DNA of 43,818 nt from an uncultured Clostridia bacterium. GTDB lineage: Bacteria; Bacillota; Clostridia; Oscillospirales; QAKW01. The notes under the pieces are model-generated. The model was given only the letters and a program-made list of their open reading frames with translations. It did no database searches and was not told the DNA's origin. Shown in pieces: positions 15,104-23,816 of the stretch. Each line of letters starts with the position of its first letter. Position 1 is the stretch's first letter. The position numbers were made by a program, and so were the translations under genes. Location: the NCBI GenBank assembly GCA_944387895.1, contig CALXGQ010000019.1, forward strand, positions 1 to 43,818. The letters are read 5' to 3'.

Positions 15104-17482
15104 TTACAGATTTGTCATAACCTCCGGAAAGGCCTGGGCGACGCCGATGGTGGCGTCGGGGAGGGTACCGGAGAGGATCTGCTCCGCCACGCGGCTGCCG
15201 ATTTCCCGGTCGATCAGGCGGCGGACGGCGCGGGCGCCGTAGCGGCGGTCGGAACCGCGGGCGGCGGCCTCCCGGGCGACCTCCGGCTCAAAGCGGATAA
15301 AATGTCCTCGGCTGCGCAGCCGATCCTCCAGCTCCCGGAGCTGCAGGGCGGCGATCTGTTCCAGCGCCTGCTGTTCCAGCGGCCGGAAGACGACGATCTC
15401 GTCCAGGCGGTTGACAAACTCCGGACGAAAGGCCCGGGTGACGGCCCGGCGCACCGAGGCGGAGCGATCGGCGGAGAGGCTGTCGCCGAAGCCTAACGGC
15501 TCCTCCCGGGCGCTATCCGCGCCCAGATTGGAGGTCAGGATGATGATGGTGTTGCGGAAATCGGCGGTACGCCCCTGCCCGTCGGTCAGCCGACCCTCGT
15601 CCAGAACGCTCAGCAGGACGTTCAGGACGTCGGGATGCGCCTTTTCGATCTCGTCGAAGAGCACCACCGCATAGGGGTGGGCGCGCACCCGGCTGACCAG
15701 GCCGCCGCCCTGCTCAAAGCCCACATAGCCCGGCGGGGAGCCGATCAGGCGGGAAACGGAATGAGGCTCCATATATTCGCCCATGTCGTATTTGAGAACC
15801 GCTTCCTCCCGACCGAAAAGCTCCTTGGCCAGCAGCCGCGCCAGGCGGGTTTTGCCCACGCCGGTCGGGCCGCAGAAGAGCAGCGTGCAGGCCGGTTTCC
15901 CGGGATCGGAGACCCCCGCCCTGCTGCGCAGCAGCGCCTTGCAGAGGGTGCCTACGGCCTCCGGCTGACCGATCAGGCTGCGGGAGAGCCGTTCTTCCAG
16001 ATTGCGGTAGAGGGCGGTGCCCTCCGGATCGTCCTCCCGGAGGGGGATGCCGGTCTTTTCTCCCACCAGAGTCGCCAGGTCGGCGGGGGAAACCAGCCCG
16101 GGCCTGCCGGGCCGGTTCTCCTTTTGCTGCAGGGCCTTGAGCTGTTCGATCTCCTCCCGCAGCGCCAGCGCCGCGGCAAATTGCCGCCCCTTGAGCGCCT
16201 GCTCCAGCTCTCCCTGCTTCCGGAGCACCCGGGCGCGCTGGTTTTGGGAGGAGGCGGAAAAGCTGCGGAGCTGTTCCCGGGCTCCGGCTTCATCCAGTAG
16301 GTCGATGGCCTTATCCGGCAGGAACCGGTCGCCCATATACCGCACCGAAAGCCGGATCGCGGCGGAAAGGGTTTCCTCCGGCAGCCGCACGCCGTGGTGC
16401 TCCTCCAGCGAGGGGCGGATCCCCCGGAGGATCTCCATCGTCTGCTCCTCCGAAGGCTCCTCCACCAGAATCGGCGCAAACCGCCGCTCCAGGGCGCCGT
16501 CCTTTTCAATGTGGCGGCGGTATTCCTCCAGCGTGGTGGCGCCGATCACTTTGATCCTGCCCCGGGCCAGCGCCGGCTTAAGGATATTGGCGGCGTCGAT
16601 GGCGCCTTCCGCCGCTCCGGCGCCGACCAGAATATGCATTTCATCGATAAAGAGCACCATGTGCGGATCCTTTTCCGCTTCGTCCAGCAGCGCCCGCAGC
16701 CGCTCTTCGAATTCGCCCCGGTATTTGGTTCCGGCGATCATGGCGGTCAGATCCAGCATATAGATCTGAATCTCCCGCAGGGCGGCCGGCACCTGCCCCA
16801 GCAGGATCTTCTGAGCCAGCCCTTCCACGATCACCGTTTTTCCCACGCCGGGCTCCCCGATGAGGCAGGGGTTGTTTTTGCTCTGCCGCACCAGAATGCG
16901 CATCAGGCTTTCCAGCTCCTCCTCCCGCCCGATCAGGGGATGCGCCTTGCCCAGCGCCCCCTCCCGGGTGAGGTTGATGGCGAATTTGGCGAGATTTTTT
17001 CCGGATCGGGTCCTGGTTTTATCGGATTGCAGGGGGAGATCCGCCATCCCCATCCGCTCCTGCAGGGCGGCGGTCAGCTTTTTCGGATCGCTGCCCAGCT
17101 CGGTCAGCAGCCGGCAGGCAACGGCGTCCGGTGTGTCGCAGAGCGCCATCAGCAGATGATCGGTGCCCACTACCGAAAAGCCGTAGCGGTGGGCGATCTC
17201 GCCGGCCTTCGTGATGATCTGTTCCAGCCGCGGCGTCATATCGTTGATGGAAAGCAGGGTGGGCGTGCCGGCGCCGATCAGCTGCGCCATCTTTTTTCCC
17301 AGCTTATCCGGCGTGATCCCCTTGGAGATCATCAGCCGGGAAGCAACGCCTTCCGTTTCCCGCAGCAGGCCGTAAAGCAGATGCTCGCTTCCCAGATAAG
17401 CGTGCCCCATTTCCTCCGCGGTATTCAGGCTGCGCTCCAGCGCGTGCGCCGCCAGCTTTGAAAATCGTTCGATGCTACTCAC
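15104..17482 (-). CDS. clpC: ClpC-type AAA+ unfoldase
   Basis: About 792 residues: an N-terminal double Clp repeat (about 3-145), the first AAA+ module with GEPGVGKT near 210 and DEMH, a short coiled middle domain (about 400-475), and a second AAA+ module with GPTGVGKT near 539 and FDEIEKAH. The final region carries NRLDEIVVF and YGARAVRR. It unfolds proteins for the ClpP peptidase. The usual ctsR-mcsA-mcsB partners of Firmicutes are absent, so it is monocistronic here. The start is odd: the annotated GTG (17482) overlaps the last G of the AAAGGAG site, whereas an in-frame ATC at 17473 sits 8 bases after it. No ATG is available until after the first Clp repeat has begun. Confidence 0.93.
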   Translation of the reverse strand: MSSIERFSKLAAHALERSLNTAEEMGHAYLGSEHLLYGLLRETEGVASRLMISKGITPDKLGKKMAQLIGAGTPTLLSINDMTPRLEQIITKAGEIAHRYGFSVVGTDHLLMALCDTPDAVACRLLTELGSDPKKLTAALQERMGMADLPLQSDKTRTRSGKNLAKFAINLTREGALGKAHPLIGREEELESLMRILVRQSKNNPCLIGEPGVGKTVIVEGLAQKILLGQVPAALREIQIYMLDLTAMIAGTKYRGEFEERLRALLDEAEKDPHMVLFIDEMHILVGAGAAEGAIDAANILKPALARGRIKVIGATTLEEYRRHIEKDGALERRFAPILVEEPSEEQTMEILRGIRPSLEEHHGVRLPEETLSAAIRLSVRYMGDRFLPDKAIDLLDEAGAREQLRSFSASSQNQRARVLRKQGELEQALKGRQFAAALALREEIEQLKALQQKENRPGRPGLVSPADLATLVGEKTGIPLREDDPEGTALYRNLEERLSRSLIGQPEAVGTLCKALLRSRAGVSDPGKPACTLLFCGPTGVGKTRLARLLAKELFGREEAVLKYDMGEYMEPHSVSRLIGSPPGYVGFEQGGGLVSRVRAHPYAVVLFDEIEKAHPDVLNVLLSVLDEGRLTDGQGRTADFRNTIIILTSNLGADSAREEPLGFGDSLSADRSASVRRAVTRAFRPEFVNRLDEIVVFRPLEQQALEQIAALQLRELEDRLRSRGHFIRFEPEVAREAAARGSDRRYGARAVRRLIDREIGSRVAEQILSGTLPDATIGVAQAFPEVMTNL

Positions 17483-17539
17483 TCCTTTGCTTGTTCTCCA
17501 TGTTCATTATTGACAATCGCGCTCTGTTTCATTATATGA

Positions 17540-17568
17540 TTGAAAAAATTTTCTTAGTATGGTATCAT
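17540..17568 (+). promoter_or_regulatory. SigA-type promoter for trmL
   Basis: TTGAAA (17540-17545), a 17-base spacer, TATCAT (17563-17568). A minus-strand TATAAT for clpC (17536-17531) lies just beside it, so divergent promoters abut. Confidence 0.65.
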
Positions 17569-17635
17569 AGCGGCAAAGCGGCGGGAGCCGCGCCTGCCGC
17601 ATCCGGCAGGAAAAAAACAGGCAGGAAGTGAAAAA

Positions 17636-18136
17636 ATGATTCATATCGTATTGGTGGAGCCGGAGATCCCGCAGAATACCGGCAATATCTCCCGCACCTG
17701 CGCCGCCACCGGCTGCGCGCTGCATCTGGTGGAGCCGCTGGGCTTCGATATCAGCGAAAAGGCTGTCCGGCGCGCCGGGCTGGATTACTGGCAGTATCTG
17801 GATCTGCGCGTCCATCAAAATTATGAAGCTTTTGCAGAAGCAGTTGCGGGGCGGGGCCGGCTTTATTACTGCACCACCAAGGGGAAGCAGCCCTACAGCC
17901 GGATGGATTATAAAACAGAAGAGGATCTTTACTTCATCTTCGGCCGGGAAACCCGCGGCCTGCCGGAGCGGATCTTAAAGCAGCATCCGGAGCGCTGCAT
18001 CCGCATCCCCATGATCGATCCCGCCCGCAGCCTGAACCTTTCCAACGCGGTGGCGGTCATTCTTTATGAGGCGCTGCGCCAGCAGGATTTTTGCTCCCTC
18101 CGGCAGGAAGGAGCGCTGACCGGAAGAATAGACTGA
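17636..18136 (+). CDS. trmL: tRNA (cytidine/uridine-34 2'-O)-methyltransferase TrmL
   Basis: A 166-residue SPOUT-fold methyltransferase. It starts MIHIVLVEPEIPQNTGNISR, which is family-diagnostic, followed by CAATGCALHLVEPLGF, FGRETRGLP, and the C-terminal knot RSLNLSNAVAVILYEALRQ. It methylates the ribose of the wobble base in tRNA-Leu using S-adenosylmethionine. The start ATG 17636 follows AGGAAG. Length is typical. The downstream transporter gene is 94 bases away and may be co-transcribed. Confidence 0.95.
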   Translation: MIHIVLVEPEIPQNTGNISRTCAATGCALHLVEPLGFDISEKAVRRAGLDYWQYLDLRVHQNYEAFAEAVAGRGRLYYCTTKGKQPYSRMDYKTEEDLYFIFGRETRGLPERILKQHPERCIRIPMIDPARSLNLSNAVAVILYEALRQQDFCSLRQEGALTGRID

Positions 18137-18230
18137 CCAGAACCGTGCATACTACCCGTAAGAACCCGGCAGAACCGCCCGGCCGCAGAGCCGCCGGTAC
18201 TTTTGCCGGATCATCGGGAGGTGACGGAGG

Positions 18231-19331
18231 ATGTTTACATTGCTGCTCATCGCGCAGGGCTGCTCTCTGCTCGGGGGCTATGCCCAGACGCTGGCTCTTT
18301 CCTGGACGCTGGCCGGGCTGGGGGGCAGCCTGTATCGCCTTTCCGCCTATATGATCGCCTGCTATCTGCCGGTGGCGCTGCTTTCCTATCCCTTTGGCCG
18401 CTGGCTGGATCGCCGCCGCCAGAAAGGCTGGCTGGTGGGCAGCGAAATCCTGCTGGCCGGGCTGGCCTTTCTGCTTTGGCAGGCCGCCGCCCGGGACTGG
18501 CTCACCTATCCCTTTCTGCTGGTGTTCGGCGCGGTCTGGGGGCTGGTGCGCGCCTTTCAAACGCCGATCTATCAGAGCCTTCCCCGCCGCCTGTCCGGCG
18601 ACCTTTCAAAGGGAACGGCTCTTTTAACGGTGGTGACCTGCGTCGCCCGGGGTCTTGGCCCGGCTGTCGGCGGGCTGCTTTATGAAAAAGCCGGAGCGGA
18701 ACTGCCGTTTTTGTTGAATTTCTGTTCTTTTATACCCTCTGTAATACTTCTTTGTTTCATTCGGATTCCGGAAACGCCGCCCGGAAGGGCGGCGGAGGTG
18801 CGCCGGTGGCTGCCCCGGCTCGGCCGGATCTTTCTGGTTTCCTTCCTGGGGGTGAACTACAACGTGACCTTTGTTTCGCTGGCGCGGGAGGCGGGGCTGG
18901 GCAGCGCCTCCTACGGCGTTGCGCTGGGTCTGCTGGGCGCCGGCGCGCTGCTGGGCTTTCTGGCGGAGCGGAACGGGCGCTTTCGAATCCCGGAGGCGCT
19001 GGTGGTGCCGGGGATGGGTCTTTTAAATCTTGCGCTGGCGCTGATCCCGGGGATGGGCTGGCGGTTTTGCTGCATTCTGCTGTATGGCGTGCTGGACTAT
19101 CGGTTTTTTTCCGCCGCCGCCTGCCGGCTGTCCGGCAGGGCGCAGCCCCAGGAGCTTACGGCGGTGATGGGGCTGTATACGGTGGTAACGGTGGGCGCCA
19201 TGCCGGCCGGCGCGCTGCTTTGGAGCTTTGTTGCGGGGCAGCTGGGGCTGACGGCGGCGCTATGGATTCTGGGCGGCGGACTGCTGCTGATGAGCGCGGC
19301 GGAAAAGCTGGCTCAGCAGGAGCGGGCATAA
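18231..19331 (+). CDS. MFS transporter (EntS/MFS_3-like exporter)
   Basis: The 366-residue protein has ten or eleven hydrophobic helices. It lacks part of the usual first helix and begins MFTLLLIAQGCSLLGGYAQTLALSW, as in MFS_3-type macrolide or siderophore exporters. The PFGRWLDRRRQ loop is the MFS motif A between helices 2 and 3. AFQTPIYQSLPRRLSGDLSKGTAL matches the helix 4-5 region of that group. It probably exports a small molecule; the substrate cannot be read. GGAGG directly precedes ATG 18231. Confidence 0.8.
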   Translation: MFTLLLIAQGCSLLGGYAQTLALSWTLAGLGGSLYRLSAYMIACYLPVALLSYPFGRWLDRRRQKGWLVGSEILLAGLAFLLWQAAARDWLTYPFLLVFGAVWGLVRAFQTPIYQSLPRRLSGDLSKGTALLTVVTCVARGLGPAVGGLLYEKAGAELPFLLNFCSFIPSVILLCFIRIPETPPGRAAEVRRWLPRLGRIFLVSFLGVNYNVTFVSLAREAGLGSASYGVALGLLGAGALLGFLAERNGRFRIPEALVVPGMGLLNLALALIPGMGWRFCCILLYGVLDYRFFSAAACRLSGRAQPQELTAVMGLYTVVTVGAMPAGALLWSFVAGQLGLTAALWILGGGLLLMSAAEKLAQQERA

Positions 19332-19370
19332 CAGGCGGTAAAAAATCAGTAAAAAGGAAGGGCAAGGGCA

Positions 19371-20753
19371 ATGGAAAAGGTACTGAAGATATTCGAGCAG
19401 CTTTCAGAGATCCCCCGGGGCTCGGGGAATACGCAGGCGGTGAGCGATTTCTGCGCGGCCTATGGCAAAGAGCGGGGCTTTCCGGCGGAGCAGGACGGCT
19501 GGGGCAACGTGGTGATCCGGGTGCCGGGAACGCCGGGCTATGAGGATCATCCTGTCGTGGTGATTCAGGGGCATCTGGATATGGTTTGCGAAAAGGATCC
19601 GGAGAGCGCCCATGATTTCTGCCGCGACGGCCTGAAGCTGCGGCGGGAAGGGGACTGGCTGCGGGCGGAGGGCACCACCCTGGGCGCCGACGACGGCATC
19701 GCCGTTGCCTATGGGCTGGCGCTGCTGGAGGATCCGGCGCCCCATCCGCCGCTGGAGCTGTTTTTCACCGTGGATGAAGAAACGGGGATGGAGGGCGCCG
19801 CCGGATTCGATCCGGGCTGGATCACCGGCCGGCGGATGCTGAATCTGGATACGGAGGAGGAAGGCGTCTTTGTTGTTTCCTCCGCCGGCGGATGCGGCGT
19901 GACCGGGCGGCTGCCGCTGAAGTGGGAGCGGTGCGACCTGCCGGTTTATGAGATCCGGGTCGAGGGTCTGCAGGGCGGGCATAGCGGCGCGGAGATCCAT
20001 TGCGGGCGGGGCAACGCCAATATCCTGCTGGGCAAGATCCTTGCCGGGCTGGATTGCCGGCTGATCCGGGCGGAGGGCGGCACCAAGAGCAACGCCATTC
20101 CCCGCCGCGCCACCGCGCTGGCGGCGCTGGAGCAGCCGGTTTCCGGCGTGGCGCTGACGGCGCTTTTCCGCCGGGAATACGGCGCTGTGGAGCCGGAGCT
20201 TTCCATCTCTGTCGTCACCGCCACGTCGGAGCGGATGCTGGAAAAGAGCTGTTCCGAGGCGGCGATAGGCTTGCTGGCAGCCCTTCCGGATGGGGTGCAG
20301 CAGTGGAGCGGGGAGCTGGAGGGACTGGTGGAAACCTCGCTGAACACCGCGATTTTGAGAACCGGCGAAGAATTTTTAACCATCTCGGCGTCCCTGCGCA
20401 GCATGAAAAATGCGGAGCGGGACCGGCTGGCCGCCCGGGTGGAGGCGCTGATGGCGCTCCACGGCGCGGTAACGGAGCGCAGCGGCGGATATCCGGCCTG
20501 GGAATACCGGGCGGAATCTCCGCTGCGGGCGGAGGCGGTGCGTTGTTATCAGAGCCTCTTTCAAAAGACGCCGGAGCTGCGGGCGTTGCACGCGGGTCTG
20601 GAATGCGGGCTGTTTGCCCGGAAGCTCCCCGGGCTGGACTGCATTTCCTTCGGCCCGGAGATCCGGGAGATTCATACCACCCGGGAGCGGCTCTCCCTTT
20701 CCTCCGGGGCGCGGACCTGGAGCCTGCTCAAGGCGCTGCTGAAAGCATTGTAA
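19371..20753 (+). CDS. pepD: aminoacyl-histidine dipeptidase PepD (M20 family)
   Basis: The 460-residue zinc peptidase has M20 blocks in order: GHLDMV (His ligand and catalytic-assist Asp), GTTLGADDGIA (bridging Asp), VDEETGMEGA (catalytic Glu and metal Glu), LNLDTEEEG (Asp ligand), the lid domain with GGHSG, and the final CGLFARKLPGLDCISFGPEIREIHT containing the last His. It cleaves Xaa-His and other dipeptides in the cytosol. GGAAGGG precedes ATG 19371. It is separated from the upstream MFS gene by 39 bases and likely shares its transcript. Confidence 0.95.
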   Translation: MEKVLKIFEQLSEIPRGSGNTQAVSDFCAAYGKERGFPAEQDGWGNVVIRVPGTPGYEDHPVVVIQGHLDMVCEKDPESAHDFCRDGLKLRREGDWLRAEGTTLGADDGIAVAYGLALLEDPAPHPPLELFFTVDEETGMEGAAGFDPGWITGRRMLNLDTEEEGVFVVSSAGGCGVTGRLPLKWERCDLPVYEIRVEGLQGGHSGAEIHCGRGNANILLGKILAGLDCRLIRAEGGTKSNAIPRRATALAALEQPVSGVALTALFRREYGAVEPELSISVVTATSERMLEKSCSEAAIGLLAALPDGVQQWSGELEGLVETSLNTAILRTGEEFLTISASLRSMKNAERDRLAARVEALMALHGAVTERSGGYPAWEYRAESPLRAEAVRCYQSLFQKTPELRALHAGLECGLFARKLPGLDCISFGPEIREIHTTRERLSLSSGARTWSLLKALLKAL

Positions 20754-20755
20754 GA

Positions 20756-20790
20756 AAAAAACGCCCTGTCTGGCAGACAGGGCGTTTTTG
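20756..20790. terminator. bidirectional terminator between pepD and the ECF gene
   Basis: ACGCCCTGTC/GACAGGGCGT stem with a 5-base loop, flanked by A-run on the left and T-run on the right, so it works for both converging genes. Confidence 0.9.
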
Positions 20791-21300
20791 TTATTTTGGC
20801 AGCAGTTTTTTCAGCGCCAGATCCATCGGGTAAAAAAGCAGCGCGGTGGAAACCGTATTGCCGACGCAGTGGAGGATATCAAAGGGGATCCCGCTGAGGA
20901 TATAGCCGAATCCCGCGCCCCAGCCGCCGGTAATAAAATAGGGGATGGCGCAGAGGGTCCCGAAAAAGAGGCCGAAAAAGCCGGCCAGAACCGCCCAGAG
21001 CGCCGGATGGCTCCGGCTGCGCAGCGCCAGGACCAGCAGCGCCAGAATCGGCCAGACGTAAAGATAGCTGATCCACCAGATATGGAATCCATAGATCAGC
21101 CCCTCCGCCAGCACGAAAACGGCGATCGGCAGGAAGGCTTTTTTCCCGAAATGGAGGGTGGTCAGGATCACCAGCAGGGTCACCAGCTCAATGTTGGGCA
21201 AAAAAGCCAGCGCCACCTGCAGGGCGATCATCAGGGCGGCCAGAACCGCCAGAGCGGTAAGCTCCCGCAGATCAATAGCCGATCGTGTAGGTCGCTTCAT
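20791..21300 (-). CDS. ECF transporter S-component, probably cobalamin or a cobalamin precursor
   Basis: The 169-residue integral membrane protein has about six hydrophobic segments and no ATPase, the plan of a substrate-binding S-component. Its N-terminus ELTALAVLAALMIALQVALAFLP is typical of ECF S proteins. The gene overlaps the end of the DUF4430 gene by 29 bases and lies behind the cobalamin riboswitch, so the ligand is probably vitamin B12, cobinamide or alpha-ribazole. No EcfA or EcfT genes are nearby, so it should use the shared energising module (group II). The precise start is uncertain because of the overlap. Confidence 0.8.
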   Translation of the reverse strand: MKRPTRSAIDLRELTALAVLAALMIALQVALAFLPNIELVTLLVILTTLHFGKKAFLPIAVFVLAEGLIYGFHIWWISYLYVWPILALLVLALRSRSHPALWAVLAGFFGLFFGTLCAIPYFITGGWGAGFGYILSGIPFDILHCVGNTVSTALLFYPMDLALKKLLPK

Positions 21301-21667
21301 AGTGCTCGCCGTCGGCGATGACCTGCTCGTTCATTCCAACGGTCAGGGAAACGCCGTCTTTACTGATGCACCACCAGCCCTGATCCACAGAATAGTCGGC
21401 GGTAATACCGTCGATCACGGTGTAGAATCCGGACTCCTGATACTCCACCAGGCCGGCCTCCGCCAGCGCGTTTGCCAGATAATCCTCGTCGGTGGTCAGC
21501 GCGTGCTCCGTTGCGGTGCCGTCCGCCTGCACCACCTCAAAGGTGATCGCCTTGTTTCCTTCGTTGGGCTCGGCAGAAAAACCCTTCCAAAGCAGAAACG
21601 CAGCGCCCAGCAGGGCAACCAAAACGATGGCGCTGATCCCAATCAGCAGCTTTTGTTTTTTTTGCAT
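21272..21667 (-). CDS. DUF4430 (transcobalamin-C-like) membrane-anchored or secreted protein
   Basis: The 131-residue protein has an N-terminal hydrophobic stretch (about 6-28) and an extracellular domain. GWWCISKDGVSLTVGMNEQV followed by YEATYTIGY matches the DUF4430 pattern, the fold of the C-terminal domain of transcobalamin and intrinsic factor. It is therefore a plausible corrinoid-binding partner of the S-component. No lipobox is present; it is signal-anchored or cleaved near SA-EP. ATG 21667 has AAAGGAG upstream. Expression is controlled by the riboswitch. Confidence 0.82.
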   Translation of the reverse strand: MQKKQKLLIGISAIVLVALLGAAFLLWKGFSAEPNEGNKAITFEVVQADGTATEHALTTDEDYLANALAEAGLVEYQESGFYTVIDGITADYSVDQGWWCISKDGVSLTVGMNEQVIADGEHYEATYTIGY

Positions 21668-21784
21668 GGTTCTGTTCTCCTTTTTTTCATTATTGAAACC
21701 GATCGGGTTTGCATACGTTTCCGCCGCGGCCTCACTCTGCCGGAAAGGCGCGGGGGGAACGGCCATACATCGTGGCAGGCAAAA

Positions 21785-21958
21785 CAGGATCCTCCGGCGC
21801 CAGGTCTTTCGGCTCAGGACTGGGAAGCAGAAGCTTCGGCGAAAAACGCGCCTTCCCACGCCGGCCCGGCGCAGTGGCAACCTGCGTTTTTCTCATCCAA
21901 TACGGCGACGGGATCGCGGGGGATTCTCACCCCACTTCCCTGTTCGCCGGAGTGTTTC
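21785..21958 (-). promoter_or_regulatory. cobalamin (B12) riboswitch
   Basis: Reading the minus strand from 21945: CAGGGAA, then GGGTGAGAATCCC, CCCGTCGCCGTATTGG, TGCCACTG, GGGAAGGC, and finally AGTCCTGAGCCGAAAGACCTG. These are the conserved elements of the RF00174 class in order and spacing, including the B12-box GCCACTG region and the 3' AGNCAGGAGACCTGCC-like part. It lies in the 290-base leader of the DUF4430 gene. No terminator was seen directly before the ribosome site, so control may be at translation initiation. Confidence 0.9.
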
Positions 21959-21965
21959 AGGGAAT

Positions 21966-21994
21966 ATATTAACAGATTTTCCGTCAAAAAGCAA
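21966..21994 (-). promoter_or_regulatory. SigA-type promoter of the B12 leader
   Basis: Minus strand TTGCTT (21994-21989), 17-base spacer, TAATAT (21971-21966); transcription would begin just before the riboswitch. Confidence 0.6.
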
Positions 21995-22029
21995 GATCCT
22001 TCGCCGGGTGCCCGGGGCGGAAATACTTC

Positions 22030-22066
22030 TTGATTTCTTTATGGTTCTATTATATAATAAAACCAT
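22030..22066 (+). promoter_or_regulatory. recA promoter overlapped by a 26-bp palindrome
   Basis: TTGATT (22030-22035), 17-base spacer, TATAAT (22053-22058). The palindrome 22041-22066 has ATGGTT at its left end and AACCAT at its right, with one mismatched pair. It covers the -10. It differs from the LexA box of Bacillus (GAAC-N4-GTTC). Confidence 0.6.
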
Positions 22067-22096
22067 ATAGTATCTATAGTAAAAGGAGATCAAAAC

Positions 22097-23203
22097 ATGG
22101 CGGATAAGAAGGACGCGCTGGCCAAAGCGCTGGAACAGATCGAAAAGCAGTTCGGCGCCGGCGCGGTGATGAAGCTGGGCGATAATACGCATATGAACGT
22201 GGGCGTGATCCCGACCGGTTCGCTTTCTCTGGATCTGGCGCTGGGGATCGGCGGCGTTCCGAAGGGCAGGATCGTGGAGATCTACGGGCCGGAATCCTCC
22301 GGTAAGACGACGGTGGCGCTGCACGTTGCGGCGGAGGCGCAGAAAGCCGGAGGGATGGTGGCCTTCATCGACGCGGAGCACGCGCTGGATCCGGTCTATG
22401 CGGCGGCGCTGGGGGTAGACGTGGATAACCTGCTGGTTTCCCAGCCGGACTATGGCGAGCAGGCGCTGGAGATCGCCGAGCAGCTGGTGCGGTCGGGCGC
22501 CATCGATCTGGTGATTGTCGACTCCGTGGCCGCGCTGGTTCCCCGCACCGAGATCGAAGGGGAGATGGGGGACGCCCATGTGGGGCTTCAGGCGCGGCTG
22601 ATGAGCCAGGCGCTGCGGAAGCTGACTGGCGTGCTGGCCAAAACCAACTGCGTGGCGATCTTCATCAACCAGCTGCGGGATAAGGTGGGCGTGTTCTACG
22701 GCAGCAGCGAAACCACCACCGGCGGCCGGGCGCTGAAGTTTTATTCCTCCGTGCGAATCGACGTCCGCCGCACCGAAACCCTGAAATCCGGGGGCGAGAT
22801 GGTGGGTAACGCAACCAAGTGCAAGGTCGTGAAGAACAAGGTGGCGCCGCCCTTTAAAACGGCGACTTTCGATATCATGTATGGTGAGGGCATTTCCCGG
22901 GAAGGGGAGCTGCTGGATCTGGGCGAGAAGCTGAAATTGATCAAAAAAAGCGGCGCGTGGTTCTCCTATATGGACACCCGGATCGGCCAGGGGCGCGATA
23001 AGGCAAAGGAATTTCTGCGGGATAATCCCGACGTCGCCTCCGAGCTGGAGCAGAAGATCCGGGAAAATTTCGATACCCTGCGGGAGATGGAGAGTAAAAC
23101 GTCCAAACCGAAGAAGGCGGCTCCCGCCGCCGGGGAGGAGGCGCCGGTAACGCCGGTAGCGCCGGCGGTATCTCTGGACGTATCGGCGGATGACTTTGAA
23201 TAA
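22097..23203 (+). CDS. recA: recombinase RecA
   Basis: A 368-residue protein with the RecA core: the Walker [10 protein letters not shown] near 67, the Glu-containing [21 protein letters not shown] (Walker B), QALRKLTG and the L2 loop region [21 protein letters not shown]. It catalyses homologous recombination and LexA cleavage. The acidic C-terminus is extended and Ala/Pro-rich (about 330-368). ATG 22097 has AAAAGGAG upstream. It begins the recA-recX-rimO-pgsA operon, with 14-base overlap to recX. SOS control is expected but the operator present is not canonical LexA. Confidence 0.98.
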   Translation: MADKKDALAKALEQIEKQFGAGAVMKLGDNTHMNVGVIPTGSLSLDLALGIGGVPKGRIVEIYGPESSGKTTVALHVAAEAQKAGGMVAFIDAEHALDPVYAAALGVDVDNLLVSQPDYGEQALEIAEQLVRSGAIDLVIVDSVAALVPRTEIEGEMGDAHVGLQARLMSQALRKLTGVLAKTNCVAIFINQLRDKVGVFYGSSETTTGGRALKFYSSVRIDVRRTETLKSGGEMVGNATKCKVVKNKVAPPFKTATFDIMYGEGISREGELLDLGEKLKLIKKSGAWFSYMDTRIGQGRDKAKEFLRDNPDVASELEQKIRENFDTLREMESKTSKPKKAAPAAGEEAPVTPVAPAVSLDVSADDFE

Positions 23204-23816
23204 ACCGGTTGTAACCGGGATCGAGATCCACCCGGGGGATAGCGCCGGGCGGGATATTTATGTAGACGGCGCCTTTTGCATGACCGCCCCGGCCGAGCTG
23301 CTGGCCCGGCAGGGCGTGGAGCTGAGCGCACCCTTCGGGGAAGAGGAGCGGCAGGCGCTGGCGTTTGCCGCGGGGCTGGCGGCGGCGAAGGAAAAGGCCT
23401 ATCAGTATCTGGAATATGGGGATATGAGCCGCAGGCGGCTGATGGAAAAGCTCACCCGGTTCGGGATCGAGCCGGAGGTCGCGGAGGCGGCCTGCACCTG
23501 TATGGAGGAGCTGGGCTTTATCGACGACGAACGCCTGGCCGGCCGCTTGGCGAACCGGTACGCGGCGGAAAAGCGCTGGGGCGCCCGGCGCATCCTCGGG
23601 GAGCTGATGCAGCGGGGGATCCCGGCGGAGCTGGCAAAAGAGGCGGTTTCCGGCCTGGAGGTCGATTACGCAGCCTCTGTCCGCTACCATCTGGAGCGGA
23701 AATACCGGAGCGCCGATCTGGCGGACCGCAAGACGCGGCAGCGGGTGACGCAGGGTCTGCTGCGGCTGGGCTTTGACTATGAGGACATACGGAGTGTTTG
23801 GGACGAAGATGACTAA
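23190..23816 (+). CDS. recX: regulatory protein RecX
   Basis: A 208-residue helical protein with three-helix repeats: [38 protein letters not shown] and [14 protein letters not shown] are typical RecX blocks. RecX inhibits RecA filament extension. ATG 23190 lies within the 3' end of recA (14-base overlap) and the gene ends 8 bases into rimO, so expression is coupled. The N-terminal 60 residues form a beta-rich extension also seen in Firmicutes RecX. Confidence 0.93.
   Translation: MTLNKPVVTGIEIHPGDSAGRDIYVDGAFCMTAPAELLARQGVELSAPFGEEERQALAFAAGLAAAKEKAYQYLEYGDMSRRRLMEKLTRFGIEPEVAEAACTCMEELGFIDDERLAGRLANRYAAEKRWGARRILGELMQRGIPAELAKEAVSGLEVDYAASVRYHLERKYRSADLADRKTRQRVTQGLLRLGFDYEDIRSVWDEDD

Noticed and set aside
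15104..17482. Reading clpC as clpB or clpA
   Set aside because: The middle domain is short, the N-terminus has the ClpC double repeat, and no long coiled ClpB M-domain is present.
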